Shown here: piece by piece, positions 20,000 through 31,525 of the stretch | Layout of the letters: the number at the start of each line of letters is the position of its first letter | Position numbering within the stretch: position 1 is the first letter of the stretch | NCBI GenBank assembly: GCA_905221605.1 | Contig: CAJNDS010000691.1 | Coordinates: 124,001 to 188,000 of the forward strand | Direction: 5' to 3' | From: Symbiodinium natans | Lineage: Eukaryota > Sar > Dinophyceae > Suessiales > Symbiodiniaceae | Length of the DNA stretch: 64,000 nt | Notes under the pieces: model-generated | What the model was told of the DNA's origin: nothing | Database searches by the model: none | What the model saw: the letters and a program-made list of their open reading frames with translations, nothing else | Translations under genes and position numbers: made by a program

Positions 20000-20350
20000 A
20001 GGGAAACCACTGAAACTTGATGAACGTCATGCCTGTCAGTCATGTCATCGATACCCCAGACCCCCTAAACCAAAAGAATCTGGCCACTGACCAACCCGCC
20101 AAGACCCCTTCACGACCCCTGAACGTTCCGGGCTCGCAGCTTGCATCTGCTCCTCGGAAGGCTTCGCGCTGCGGTTCACAGAAAGTTTGGGCTTGGAGTT
20201 TCCGGGGGTGGAACGCGCCGATACAAAAAAAACATCAACCAAAAAAAAAACAACAACGCCACACATAGCCCCAGACGGAACCGCGAGGTCCCCGAATCCG
20301 AAGGCCAGCAACCCCGCCCGAACCTCCAAGTTCAGGGTTAAAAAGCTGCA
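20000..20350. other. Ambiguous coding island
   Basis: Several frames on both strands are open between 20017 and 20350. The minus-strand reading (TPGNSKPKLSVNRSAKPSEE) is slightly more natural, but I cannot decide. Poly-A-rich sequence at 20225-20255 lies inside it. Confidence 0.2.
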
Positions 20351-20399
20351 ACCCCCAACCCTCAACCCTAAACCCTAAACCCTAAACCCTAAGCCCAAT

Positions 20400-21060
20400 C
20401 CTCATCCAAGAGTGTCTGGAGGCCTCAGCCATACACTTCTTTGGCGGGATGGCTGGGTCCTGAGAGGTTTAGGGTTCTGCGTTTTACCCTAAACCCAAAA
20501 CCCTAATCCCTAAACCCTAAACCCTAAGCCCTAAACCCTGGACCTAAACCCTTTGGCGGGCTGGCTTGGTCCTGAGAGGTTTAGGGTTTTGCGTTTTACC
20601 AAGAGAAGGCATTCAATGCCCCGAAAACAGTTTACCTTAATTCTAGCTTTGTTTTAAGGGGTTTAAACTTGGATCCCAAGGATGTACCCCTAAGGGGTTC
20701 CCTGAATATACTCCTCGTATGGCCCTTATATTCAAGGCTACCAAGACAAAATCCGATGATTGTCCTCACATAGACACAAACGAGGTTGCTGTAGGTAAGG
20801 CCATCCTCTGACAAGAAGGGCTGCCTCGCGTTTGTGTTGGGAGCAGAATTCAGCCAACAGTAGCCGCTAAACCCTAAACCCTAAACCCTGAATCTCCCTG
20901 CGCCCCTCAGTGCAAAACCTAGCTTGGGAACAGAGTTTGCATGTACCCAATCGTCGGGGAAGCCTAAACTCCCAAACCCTGGGCCCCTTCACAGCGTAGG
21001 TTCCTAAACCCTAAACCCTAAACCCTAAACCCTAAACCCTAAACCCTAAACCCTAAACCC
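20400..21060. other. Repeat-rich stretch with a local duplication
   Basis: The phrase TTGGCGGG(A/C)TGGCT(G/T)GGTCCTGAGAGGTTTAGGGTT occurs at about 20440 and again at about 20551, so a short segment has been duplicated around CCCTAAA units. A further C-type array lies at 21004-21065. No coding sequence is seen apart from weak islands. Confidence 0.6.
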
Positions 21061-21064
21061 TAAA

Positions 21065-21138
21065 CCCCGCAACAGGAAATCCCAAGCAGCTTGAGGCGAT
21101 GGCTTTTGTCATGCCGATGATGAACTCAGCAGCGGCCT
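21065..21138 (+). CDS. Exon-like island
   Basis: After the C-type array the frame reads ATGNPKQLEAMAFVMPMMNS and then AAA before a TGA. It is short but protein-like. Confidence 0.25.
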
Positions 21139-21589
21139 GAGAGGCGAAGGTTGTTGAGTCTGCAGGGTTCGGATGGGTTCGGCTGTCTATTCCCGTTGTT
21201 TTTCTTTTTTTGTTCTTAGGGTTTAGGGTTTCAGAGTCTTAAGTCCCTTGCAAGCAGCTGGCAACCAAAGACGACCAACCCCCAGAGCTCCCGAAGCCCT
21301 ACACCCTAGACCCTAAACCCCTAAACCCTAAACCCTAAACCCCTTTAAACTTGTTTTCGGTCTCAGCATGGGAAGTTGGTCCTGGAACAGCCCGAAGCCC
21401 CTTAAACCCTACCTAGAGAAGCCCTTTACATAATCACACCCTTGAAAAAGGGGAAACTGTTCATAACTGAATAAACCCTAAACCCTGAACCCTAAACCCT
21501 AAACCCTAAACCGTGTTTGTTCAAGCTATAAGGTTGCTCTAGGCAGACATTACACCCTAAGTATGTCATATATGTCCATGCAAGACCTT

Positions 21590-21848
21590 GAGATTCGAAC
21601 CAACACCCGGAACTCGATCCACCTTTTCTGGGCTCTTGCCGAGGAACCTAAGTCATCTTTCCAGCCTGGGGCTATATAGCAAAATTGTCGAGCGCCAGCC
21701 CTAAACCCTAAACCCCAAACCCTAAACCCTAAACGCTGAACCCAGAACGCACCTTTTGCATCACTCAGCTGGGCATGCCGCTGATGCAGCTGGCAGCGCA
21801 CCATTTCGTTGCATCCGCCACGCTGGGCAAGCGAGCCCTTCGGCCGAG
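21590..21848 (+). CDS. Two exon-like islands
   Basis: At 21590-21690 the frame reads RTNTRNSIHLFWALAEEPKS and then SFQPGAI. At 21739-21848 it reads NPERTFCITQLGMPLMQLAA and then HHFVASATLGKRALRPR. The intervening sequence is CCCTAAA repeat. The minus strand is also open across the second island (GCNEMVRCQLHQRHAQLSDA), so the strand is uncertain. Confidence 0.35.
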
Positions 21849-22189
21849 GGTTTAGGGTTTAGCGTTTAGGGTTTCGGGGATTGTAGGGTTTGGGTTTAGG
21901 GTATGTAGGATTGTAAGGTATGTAGGGTATGCAGGTTATGTTTTTTTTCGGTATTTGGAGTAAGTAGACTAAGCAGGGTCGTTTGGGGAACATCCTGAGC
22001 TGAGACGGTTTCCCAAAACTCCAAACATCGGAATCCTGGGCTCGGAACACGCGCAGTGGTGAAAGCCAGCACGTCGTATGTTTAGCTCGATAGACTGTAT
22101 GGCTTAGGCTTTGCCGACAGGAGTTCGGTTAACTCTAAACCTTAAACCCCAAACCCTAAACCTTTAACCTTCGGGTTTATGGTTTTGGC

Positions 22190-22690
22190 CTTTGTGCTGG
22201 CCTTTGGCCAAAGAGTGCCAGCGAATTCTGCACTACAACACCCAGATCACCGGAGTATGTCCTTTTCAGCCCCATGTAGTTGTTGCGCTGAATGGTTGAA
22301 CCCTAAACCCTGAACCCTAAACCCTAAACCCTGAACCTTGAACCTTAAGCCTTGAACCTTGAACCCGAACCCTCAACCTTAAACCCCAAGTCTCTACATC
22401 ACTAGGCCTTGTCAACTCCGCTCAGCTCATTAAAGGGGCTCCTGGATTTCTCCAACAGCCCCGAGAAATTAAACCCTAAATCTCGGTTTCAGGTTTCAGG
22501 TTTCGGGACCATACACCCTAAACCCTACACCCTAAACCCGAAACCCTAAACCCTATTCTGACCCCATTATGGTTGAGGTCCTCCACGGCTGGAGCTATGA
22601 GTGGTGTGCCCTGCAGCTGTGGATTGGGGCCTTCATCTGTCAGTGTGAAGCTCAGTCAACTTGTCCGTTCGTTTGTGTTGGAGTCTAGAA
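22190..22690 (+). CDS. Two exon-like islands
   Basis: Open stretches read FVLAFGQRVPANSALQHPDH (22190-22300) and LHGWSYEWCALQLWIGAFIC (22578-22680). They are separated by CCCTAAA/CCTTGAA units. Identity and frame are uncertain. Confidence 0.25.
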
Positions 22691-22774
22691 TTCAGGTTTT
22701 GGGGCTTCATTTTTGGAGTTTGGGGCCGTCTATGAATTACTTACGGACTGGGTAGGTTACCATTAACCTTTTTG

Positions 22775-23095
22775 GTTATATAGAGCCCCACTATACATAA
22801 AAAGGTGAACCCTCAAAAATGGGCAAGGGTATGCAGCCCGTACTTGAAGGTTCAGGGGCAGTTCTAAGTAGGGTTATGAGTACCCTAAATAAGGTTATAA
22901 CCACTGATAGGTATAGTATAACCCACGTTATACTTGGAAGTTCATGGTACTTTAACCAATTATAACTGTACTTATAACCCACATATAAGCCCCTTAAGTG
23001 CCCTCATGTGCTTATAAATACAGTAGTAATTGGTTAATAAGTACCCTGAACCTCCAAGTAACTACCCATGAACCTCCAAGTAAGATCATTGGATT
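22775..23095. mobile_element. Dispersed AT-rich element with inverted GAACCTCCAAGTA phrases
   Basis: About 320 bp carries GTACTTGAAGGTTCAGGGGC near the left and CCCTGAACCTCCAAGTAACT near the right, in opposite orientation, plus TTATAACC/GGTTATAA pairs. The same phrases recur at 17325-17350, 18385-18440 and about 36045-36240, and a related palindrome lies at 40860-40990. I read these as fragments of one foldback family. Confidence 0.6.
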
Positions 23096-23369
23096 TCGCG
23101 TTTAGGGTTTAGGGTGTAGGGTTTAGGGCTTATGGTTTAGGGTTTAGGGCTTAGGAAGGTTTAGGGTTTAGGGTTAGGGAATGACGTCTGGGACTTTGGG
23201 AGGGCCAGTTCAGTTGTGTGAGCTCCTGGCATGGCAGTAGTTTAGGGTTTAGGGTAGGGTTTAGGGTTTAGGGTTTAGGGTGTAGGCCTCGTCAATATGA
23301 GGTGTAAGGGTTTGTGGTTTCAGGGCTTGCGGTTCAGGGTCTTGGTCCCTGGATTGTGGCGCCTTGGTA

Positions 23370-23490
23370 TGCTCCCCCTTAACCAAACAGTCCTTAGCAG
23401 GGAGTATTGTCCCTGAAATCTCTGTTAAGGACCCTAAACCCTAAACCCTAAACCCTAAACCCTATACCCTAAAAGGGAACATCCCGACTG
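23370..23490. mobile_element. Decayed copy of the TTGGGATGTTC foldback family
   Basis: The core CAGTCCTTAGCAGGGAGTAT...CTGTTAAGGAC and the end GGGAACATCCC match the family at 8583 and 36988. A CCCTAAA array lies inside it, between the core and the right end, showing that telomere-like repeats can sit within a transposon copy. Confidence 0.6.
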
Positions 23491-23530
23491 GTGCCTGCAG
23501 AGGCTTTCATGGCTTGTCTTCCCTCCCACA

Positions 23531-24061
23531 GCCTTTGTGGTCGTGCTGGAGCTTGCTCTTCGGACAGCAGCCATGCAGTTCAGGGTTTAGGGTGTAGGGT
23601 TTAGGGTTTAGGGTTTAGGGTTGAGGGTTGAGGGTTGAGGGTTGAGGGTTTAGGGTTTAGGGTTTAGGGTTTAGGGTTTAGGGGTAGGGGCCTATGTTTA
23701 ATGGGTATTTGGGTTTTTGAGAGTACAGGTTCACAGGGATTGTCAGGGATGATGCTGGTAGTTAGTGGTAGTGGTTTAGGCTGCTGTAATTGGAGTACTG
23801 GGTTCCTTAGCCAGGGTTTCCAGGGGTTACGTTCATGAGGTACCCTAAACAACCCCTGAACCCTCACTAAGCCCTAAACCCTAAGCCCTAAACCCTAAAC
23901 CCTAAACCCTAAACCCTAAACCCTAAACCCTAAACCCTAAACCCTAAACCCACCTCAGAACGGTAGACAGTCCCTCAGCGATTTGTGGGAGGGCTAGGGC
24001 CGACCAGACCTCAGAGTCCCAAAGCCCTAGGAGCCTGAACCGCATGCGCCCTATCAAACAG
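23531..24061 (+). CDS. Two small exon candidates
   Basis: At 23531-23577, after CCCACAG, the frame reads AFVVVLELALRTAAMQ. At 23951-24061 it reads HLRTVDSPSAICGRARADQT and then SESQSPRSLNRMRPIKQ, ending CAG followed by GTAGTT at 24062. G-type and C-type arrays (23640-23690 and 23868-23950) lie between. The minus strand is also open across the second. Confidence 0.3.
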
Positions 24062-24299
24062 GTAGTTAACACAAGGGTTTAGGGTTTAGGGTTTAGGGTT
24101 TAGGGTTTAGGGTTTAGGGTTTAGGGCTTAGGGTTTAGGGTTTAGGGTTTAGGGAAAGAAAGTAGTTAAACAAAGAAGAGCATATACATATGAATTCATA
24201 TAGACAGTTATTTATATTCATATTCATATATAGAGGGAGAGAGAGGGAGAGGGAGGTTTATAAACCTCAGAACCCTAAACCCTAAACCCTAACCCGAAA

Positions 24300-24530
24300 C
24301 CCCTGTCCTTTGTACAAGGTTGCTCTAGGAACAAGCCAGCTCCCAAAACAAACTCTCTGGAGGTCCTTGGCGGCGTCATCGCCATTTTCTTTCTCAATGA
24401 GTTTGAGTGAGTCCAAGAGCCAGGTCCTTCCAGTAGCACGAAGAAAACACGACGTCGAGCTATCGCCGCCCGTGTGGACGATCGCCTCCACTGATTTGCT
24501 TGTGCTTGTACTGGCAAAGGGACTTAAGTA
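24300..24530 (-). CDS. Minus-strand exon candidate
   Basis: Read on the minus strand: STSKSVEAIVHTGGDSSTSC, then FLRATGRTWLLDSLKLIEKE, then NGDDAAKDLQRVCFGSWLV. The alternation of charged and hydrophobic residues is natural; the + reading is Ser-rich, as reverse-strand shadows often are. The family is unknown. Confidence 0.4.
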
Positions 24531-26439
24531 AAGTTGCCACAGCCGAAAGCCCATATTTTGTTGTTCTTTTTTGATACCCATGTTTTAAAAGCTTTTTTTT
24601 CTACTGGCCATAAACACGGCAACCCTTTACCACCCCCACACCCCCTTTGCCTCCCCCCCACAGCAAGAAAGAGGAACGACAGACTGACTGGGTCTACGTT
24701 TATGGCTTACCTGAAGGCTCGGATGTAGGTCCAAGTGTTGGGTTGGTTGAACGGGATTCTTGGGGTTTAGGGTTTCGGGTTTAGGGCTTAGGGTTTAGGG
24801 ATTCTAGTAAACTGCCCTACTACACAGGAGCCTTTGGGTAGGGTCTGCCCTACATAGGAGGATTGCCGGGTTGGGCGGTGTCCCAGTCGATGTGCCCCCA
24901 GAATTGGAAGAGCCCCAGACATGTTTGTAAGGTTCTTCAGGGAGGGGGGGGGGGTTCAAAGGGGGTATGTAACCCAAGCCATCCCCGAGTCCCCACTACT
25001 CCCTAAGCCTCCCGAAGCATCCTAAGAACCCGCGTATCTGAACCCTTGCACCGCACTATTCTAAAAGTTTTGGGTTTCTGGTGTTTTTTTCGTACGATTT
25101 AGGGTGTTGGCCCTAATTGTATGGAAACTTCTCGTAGTTCGCTAGCGGCCACCAAGTAGCAGCAACATTGCAGTGTGCTGACACCGCTTCGTAAGCCACG
25201 ACATGCAACCCTCAACCCTCACCCCTAAACCCTCAACCCCTAAACCCTAAACCGCTTCCTTCGGGTGCCCCGGGCTGTTATGTAGGGGTGGACGGTGATG
25301 GGGAGGGGAGATCCATAAATCCAGCCTGTCGTAACCTTGCACCTTAAAACAATGATACCTTTTAAAGTTTCGTTTTTTGGTCTTAGGGTTGTGCATCGCC
25401 TACTATTTGCCCAAGAGCCCCTCCAAAAAGCACAAGTATTCTTCTTTACAAGGTTTATATGGGGATTTGTTCTGTTACGGCGGGTTTTTGAAGCAAATAG
25501 TAGTATACCAATACAAGGTACACTTCACTTTTTTGTTTAAGGGTATAAGGGTTGCGAGGTACTCCCGGCAAGCCCGATACGATAAACTTGGCGTGGCTCC
25601 CACGGCGCGGCTGGCTCGATGCTTCGCGCGCTAGTTCCCTAAACTTAAACCCTGAACCCTGAACCCCAAGCCCTAAACCCTAAACACCCTAAACCCCATA
25701 AACCCTATAAACCCTATCAACCCTATAAGCCCTATAAACCCTATAAACCCTATAAACCCTAAACCCTAAGCCTAAACCCAAGACCCTATAACCCCTAAAC
25801 CCTACACCCTTGTTTCAGTTCTCTTCGCGGAGGCGTGCGCCAGGTACGCAACCGCCGAAGGAGAACGAGTCTTCTGGGCATGGGCCAGAAGTATGCAGGG
25901 CAGGGGTAGGTTTGAACAGGGCTTTGGGTTTAGGGTTTAAGGTTTATAGAGTTTAGGGTTTTATTAGACTGAATTCTCTGTAAAATCCTCATAAGCCATG
26001 AAAGTCAAATCTTCATAGGAAACCTACCCCCGCGGGGAGAGATCTCCCCGTCATGTAGCAAGGACCACGCAGCGGAAGCTGCACATGGTCGGGATGAAGA
26101 GGTTGTCGTGATGTCGTATCGTCTGGAACTGCTATTTGCTTAACAATCCCCCCCAAAAAAAAGCCTGATAAGAGAGTCCCTATATTGCCTAATCAGGAAG
26201 TAGGCTTCTTAAGTATATAGTAGAGGAAGCACATCAGGGATCACGAGCATGTTTGTCTGAGGCCTCTAGGTAAACCCGAAACCCCAAACCCTAAACCCTA
26301 AACCCTAAACCGCCTCTAGGGCTCTGGGGAACTTCTCATACGTACCTTGCCACCAATGCTGTGAGCATGGTCTCGTCCCAACCCTGGTGCCTTTGGAGTT
26401 GGGTTTAGGGTTTAGGGTTTAGGGTTTTATATCTTACTT

Positions 26440-26655
26440 GCCTTCCTCTTCATTTTTGTTGAATATCCGCCCCGCATTGTGCAGTGCAGAGAGGAGGGCC
26501 TTTTCAGGCGCATTCCTGCAAACCCACCTTCCAGAAACTTGCACTGCACTTGTGGACGTGGAAAAAGTCCTGGATTTATCCTGGGGTCTCACGCAGTTGA
26601 GCGCACGAACTCGGACCAGGAAGCGACAAAACGCCTGGATGCCCAAACCTACACT
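26440..26655 (-). CDS. Minus-strand exon candidate
   Basis: On the minus strand, after a TTTTTTCCAG acceptor-like run, the frame reads VGLGIQAFCRFLVRVRALNC, then VRPQDKSRTFSTSTSAVQVS, then NAPEKALLSALHNAGRIFNK, ending GGCAAGTAAG, which could be a stop (TAA) or a GTAAG donor. The + strand also has an open frame, so this is a preference only. Confidence 0.4.
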
Positions 26656-27194
26656 GGAAAAAAGATGCGCTGGATCTGGCACATCTACATTCTCAGAGGG
26701 CTTGACTAAAGCCTCCCGTGTAGGGTGCCTTTTGTTGTTCGGAGGATAGGGTTTAGGGTTAAGGGTTAAGGGTTTAGGGTTTAAATAGGGTTTAGGGTTT
26801 AGGGTTTTGTTTAGGGAGTATACTTTCACTAATCACCTATCTGTAACCCAAAAAAGGGCCAGCACTGCGTTTTGCCGCCGCCGTCCCGCCGTGAGCTGGC
26901 ACCCCCAGCGTGCCGCGGGGCGCACCTGCAGCAAGCCACGTAGACAGTGGACAGTTTCCTGGAGAACCCACAAACCTGCCTTGTTTTGTAGGTTACCTAA
27001 GAATCCAAAAGCGGGCGATATAAACAGAACCTACAAAAAAATGATTTTGGGTTCTTAAGGATCATGATGGCGCCTGAGAGGGGCCCAGGGGCGGATGCGG
27101 CAAGCACCCACCGCGAAATGGCGGTTCGACGTCCGAGGTCACAGCTCCATCCAGCGTCCGGGGTTTTAGAGTTTGGCTGGATTGGGGTTTAGGG

Positions 27195-27365
27195 CTTAGT
27201 ACGTCATCCGTGTGGCCGTCTCTTGGGCAAGTCGGGTCCCTCTTGAAGAGTCCATGTATATCGGGCCGATATGGTGTCCAGTCCGCCTGCCCTACTGCGG
27301 CGGTCTCTTGCCGATCGCAAGGAAGCCGTGCAGCATCACAGAGCAAGATTGTCGCCCCCCGGGCC
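27195..27365 (+). CDS. Coding island of uncertain strand
   Basis: The + reading is YVIRVAVSWASRVPLEESMY, then IGPIWCPVRLPYCGGLLPIA, then RKPCSITEQDC. The minus reading (ARLPCDRQETAAVGQADWTP) is also open and natural. One of them is probably an exon. Repeat units flank it. Confidence 0.3.
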
Positions 27366-27479
27366 CGCCCCGACAACTAGGTTTTAGGGTTTAGGGAGGG
27401 TTTAGCGTTTAGGGTTTAGGGTTTAGGGAGCCCTCAGGTATTGTTTCAGGCTTCTAGGGTTCAGGGTCTTCGGTCTGAA

Positions 27480-27760
27480 ACCCTATAAAGCTCATATACC
27501 CCAACCCCCAAAAACCTAAGACCCTAATCCCTAAAAGCCTAAACCCTACACCTCAAACCCTAAACCTCTAAACCCCTAAACCCCTGAACCTCTAAACCTC
27601 TAAACCCCCTAAACCCCCAAACCCTAAACCCTAAACCCTAAACCTTAAACCCTATCCTAAAACCCTAAAACCCTAAAGGCCTAAACTCCAGGTTTTAGGG
27701 TTTAGGCTTTTGATGGTTTTAGGGTTTCAGGGTTTTAGGGTTTAAGGGTTTCCGGGTTTC
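27480..27760. repeat. Degenerate C-type then G-type block
   Basis: CCCTAAA-like units with many variants (27480-27690) turn within about 20 bp into TTTAGGG-like units (27693-27760). No island separates them, so this would fold into a direct hairpin. Confidence 0.8.
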
Positions 27761-28289
27761 GGGGTGTTAGGGTTTATAGGCAGGTAGGACCTTAGGATAG
27801 TACAGATAGTACATATTGTTGGCTCTTTTGGGAAATGATGCGTGTTTACCTTTGTCGGGTCCCTAAACCCTGGACCCTTAACCCTAACCCTAAACCCTTA
27901 ACCTTAAACCCTTCAGGGCAAACCCGGGGGAGCCTTCCTGGTCCAACAATCTGCGTCCTGCGAAAAAAAACAGACTTGTGTGACCCAAGAGTAGTAGAGG
28001 GTAGATCCCCTTAAGGGTTCCATGAACCAATGGTAGTATAGGGTACTAGGGTTTAGGGTTTAGGGTTCTACTTTTTGCATCGACCCAGCGGGGGTTTGGC
28101 GAGAAGCTGGGGCCGGTGGGTTGGACGCACGAAGCAAGGCCCAATCTTACAACTTCTCATGTCAGGACTTGCTTTCTAACGACCATGATCATAGTAATAA
28201 TAGTAGAAATAAATCAGAATAAGAAGAAGAATAGCAAGCAAACAGATACTTTCAGCCCTGATAAACCCGAAACCCTAAACCCCGAACAA

Positions 28290-28393
28290 CCTCTCTTGCG
28301 CGATCCGCAGTCCACTGGCGAACTACAGCTTGCTCGCGAAGCACACGAGGCTACTCAGCGCGAGAAGGCCTTTTCTGTTTCACATGGCCCGTG
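28290..28393 (+). CDS. Exon-like island with stop
   Basis: The frame reads LLRDPQSTGELQLAREAHEA and then TQREKAFSVSHGP before TGA at 28391-28393. The charged helical character suggests a C-terminal exon. Identity is unknown. Confidence 0.35.
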
Positions 28394-28539
28394 AGCAAGT
28401 GGGACACATACAGCTCCAGTTGCGGCTGGGCTCTGCGTATATGAAGTAGGGTCCAAGTTAAGGGTTTTGCTGAGTGTATATAGAGCTCCTTACAAATACA
28501 CGGGGAGTTGTTCTACGAATGCTAGCAATCAGAGCGCCG

Positions 28540-29016
28540 TACCTCATATGGAAGCCTCGTGCCGACTCGTGCCTTCAAGGCGAACTATCAGAAGCCAAGC
28601 CCCCATAGGGTTTAGGGTTTAGGGTTAGGGTTTAGGGTTTAGGGTTTAGGGTTTAGGGTTTAGGGTTTAGGGTTTAGGGTTTAGGGTTTAGGGTTTAGGG
28701 TTTAGGGTTTAGGGTTTAGGGTTTAGGGTAAATGACAGCCCAATGGGTGCCTGATAACCGTAAAGCTAGACTAGATACCCCCATGCGACCCCCCATGCCA
28801 GGAACTACACCTGGGGGGTCGAGGTATGAAAACCCTACAGCATGCTGCCATCACTTCTATACCACCCTAAACCCTAAACCCTAAACCCTAAACCCTAAAC
28901 CCTAAAACCCTAAACCCTAAACCCCACAACAACCCTAAGCTCCAATCCCGGAGGCCTCGATCACATCGCAGATCGAGATGGCAAGGCGCCAGTCAGCAGC
29001 GTGGGGTTCAAGTCGG
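28540..29016 (+). CDS. Two exon-like islands flanking a long array
   Basis: At 28540-28605 the frame reads ERRTSYGSLVPTRAFKANYQ. At 28951-29016 it reads EASITSQIEMARRQSAAWGS, ending CGG followed by GTTTAGGG. Between them are a TTTAGGG array (28610-28729) and a CCCTAAA array (28862-28925). The minus strand of the second (LEPHAADWRLAISICDVIEA) is equally plausible. Confidence 0.3.
28610..28729. repeat. TTTAGGG array, about 17 units
   Basis: A nearly perfect G-type run after an exon-like island; its C-type partner is at 28862-28925, about 130 bp further on. Confidence 0.95.
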
Positions 29017-29939
29017 GTTTAGGGTTTAGGGTTTTGGGTTTTGGGTTTAGGGTTTAGGGTTTAGGGCTTAGGGCTTAGGGCTTAGGGCTTATAGGGCTTA
29101 GGGGGTTCAGGGGTTAAAGGGCTCAGGGCTGAGGATTCAGAGTTTTGGGTTTACGTTTTTTTGTTGTTTTGGGGTTGAGGGGGGGGGGGGGGGGGGGGAA
29201 GTACGAGGCTTAGGTCTGCAGGGTTTTGGAGGATTCTGAAGTCCTGACTTAGGGCTGGCGATTCAGGATCCAAGAGAAGGGATTTGTACAGGGTTTAGGG
29301 CTTCGGGTTTAGGGCTAAGGGCTTAGGGATCTGGAGGTCCACGTTCACGATCACCTGCCGGCCAGCAGCCAGAAGCAGGGCCAACTGGTGGATAAAACGA
29401 ACCCCGGACTTGGGAGCGAGCACATACCCTCTACTATGACAATCCCCAACTCAGTAGGGTTTAGGGTTCAGGGTTTAGGGTTTAGGGGGCAATCCCCAAC
29501 TCAGGCATGTAGACCACAAACCCTGTGAGGGTTCCTTCACTCCCCTAGATTGCCATGACAACTATTTGCGTAAGAAACTCAACAAAAACTTACAAATGTC
29601 TTATTAATATAAGGGTGATATAGGGATGATTCTCTTTGAGCGGATAGTAGTTTAGGGTTTAGGGTTTAGGGTTTAGGGTTTAGGGGTTTACTCCTGTAGA
29701 TTGCCATGAAGTGTCCTCCTCTGCGCCGGCGCAGACTGCAGCGCCGCTGGAAGCTGCGTGCCCGGAAGTGTCGGCAAAAAGGCTGCTAGGGTTGGTTTAG
29801 GGTTTAGGGTTTAGGGTTTCGGGTTTAGGGTGTAGGGTGTAGGGTGTAGGGTGTAGGGTGTAGGGTAGTAGTACTATAGGGTCCATAAGGGTACCCTAGG
29901 TACCCCCACGAACCCCCCCCCCCCCCTTCTCTTAAGAAC

Positions 29940-30250
29940 CCCTAAACCCTAAACCCTAAACCCTAAACCCTAAACCCTAAACCCTAAACCCTAAACCCTA
30001 AACCCTAAACCCTAAACCCTAAACCCTAAACCCTACACCCCCTTAAGGACCTTATAAAAGGCGCCGTGGGACCTCCTCGTGGCCCTCCGCAGCTTGCGAT
30101 GCCCAGTGGAGCTTAGGGTTTAGGGTTTAGGGTTTAGGGTTTAGGGTTTATAGGGTTTAGGGTTTAGGGTTTAGGGTTTAGGGTTTAGGGTTTAGGGTTT
30201 AGGGTTTAGGGTTCTAGGGTTTAGGGTTTAGGGTTTAGGGTTTAGGGCTT
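29940..30250. repeat. Head-to-head telomere-like arrays
   Basis: About 13 CCCTAAA units (29940-30033) are followed by 80 bp of GC-rich sequence and then about 18 TTTAGGG units (30115-30250). The central piece (GAVGPPRGPPQLAMPSGA-like) is short and may be an exon. Confidence 0.95.
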
Positions 30251-30513
30251 AGGGGTCCAGTGGAGGCCTCATTTTTTGTTCCGGTCTGTTTTGTGTGCTA
30301 GATGAGATCCCGCTATCTGAGTCTCATTGAAGACATACATAGAAGTGGTTTAGGGTTTGACCTAGAGCAACCTTATTCCTTCAAAAGCAGAGAATATACT
30401 TACCCAGGAACCTAAAACCCTAAACCCTAAACCCTAAAGAATTGTGGGTAACAATTCCCTTGTGAACATAGATTCCTACTAGCGGGTGTAAAAGGTTACT
30501 CCAGGTAGGGTTT

Positions 30514-30630
30514 GCTGGGCAACCCAGGAATGCTGCGGCCCTCGTGGCCCTGCAAGGTCTTCCAGAGGCAGAGAAGCGGAGGAAGCTTTTGGAGCTTTTG
30601 CAGAAGGACCCTGGCAAAGACATTCGAAGT
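30514..30630 (+). CDS. Helical exon, unrecognised
   Basis: The frame reads AGQPRNAAALVALQGLPEAE, then KRRKLLELLQKDPGKDIRS. This is a convincing amphipathic helical segment, and the opposite strand looks like a Ser-rich shadow. It may be an upstream exon of the dioxygenase-like gene at 31.3-33.4 kb, but no join was verified. Confidence 0.5.
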
Positions 30631-31194
30631 AATAGGCCCTTGCTATTTTTTTAGGATTTCGGGTTTAGGGTTTAGGGCTACCAGGAATCAGACTCAGAGT
30701 AGGCCCTTTTTCCCTTGATTTTTGGGGTTCAGGTTCACCCTTATAAGGGTACTCTCTTTTGTTCCTAGGTTACTCTTGGGTCTAGTCGAAAGAGCATCGC
30801 TTTTTTTCTCGTGGATCTTGTGTAACAATCGTGCTTCCCATAGGGTCCACTTCTAGAAGCATTATGGAGGGGAATGGTGCCCCGCCGGCCATGCTAGATA
30901 GGGTACCTAAATGGGGGGGGGGGGGTTCCGATTTTTTTTTTTTTTTGGGTGGGGTGTCCTTATAGAATTTGGGGGTATGTTAGGGTTACGTACCCCCTAC
31001 TTCTGGGAAGTGCCCAAATTCCTCAACTAGCAAGATGATAAGATGATACATACTACGTGCACCCTCAGGGCCTCAGGGTTCTGCAGGAATATCGTTTACG
31101 TTATCTGTGGCATGTCCCTCTATATGTCGTATGCTACACCATACAATATTGAAATTTGTGGTATGTGAATATACATGTGTATATATACAAATAT

Positions 31195-31285
31195 TCCTGC
31201 GCACACATACACATATATATATATATATATATGTATAGATAGATCGATGGATACATAGATAGATAGATAGGTAGATAGATATAGA
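31195..31285. repeat. AT and GATA microsatellites
   Basis: (AT)n at 31209-31230 is followed by GATA/GACA-like units to about 31285, in the intron just upstream of the exon at 31311. Confidence 0.9.
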
Positions 31286-31310
31286 TATTCCAAAAAGCCA
31301 ACCGAGGACC

Positions 31311-31356
31311 TGAGTCGCGAGGAGGATGTGGAGGACCAGACTTGGCAGATGCCTCA
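31311..31356 (+). CDS. 2OG/Fe(II) dioxygenase-like gene, exon 1 seen
   Basis: The frame reads EDLSREEDVEDQTWQMPQ and is interrupted at 31357 by a 115-nt insertion. Removing 31357-31471 rejoins CA/GCTC in frame (MPQ-LNAEARTA). The upstream end is approximate; the gene's true start is not identified. Confidence 0.6.
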
Positions 31357-31471
31357 GCTCCTTAGTAGCTGAGTGAGTGAGTACACTTTACACTTTTTTT
31401 GGGATACTATAACCCCCTATAGTGAACTGAAAGTGTACACTTTTTTGGGGCTTATGAACTCAGCAACTAAG
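31357..31471 (+). mobile_element. Introner intron, GC-AG, duplication GCTC
   Basis: The element (31361-31471) begins CTTAGTAGCTGAGT and ends ACTCAGCAACTAAG, its complement. Perfect 4-bp duplications GCTC lie at 31357-31360 and 31472-31475. The left copy gives a GC donor and the element's last two bases give AG. Excision restores the frame. Confidence 0.9.
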
Positions 31472-31525
31472 GCTCAACGCGGAGGCCCGGACAGCATCGG
31501 CAGGCGACATGTCCTTCGAGACCCG
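31472..31525 (+). CDS. 2OG/Fe(II) dioxygenase-like gene, exon 2
   Basis: The frame continues LNAEARTASAGDMSFETR. It is followed by an insertion beginning CTTAGGAATGC with complementary ATTCCTAAG twice downstream (31581-31591 and about 31640-31653), probably a nested or duplicated element. The right boundary of that intron was not resolved in phase. Confidence 0.6.
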
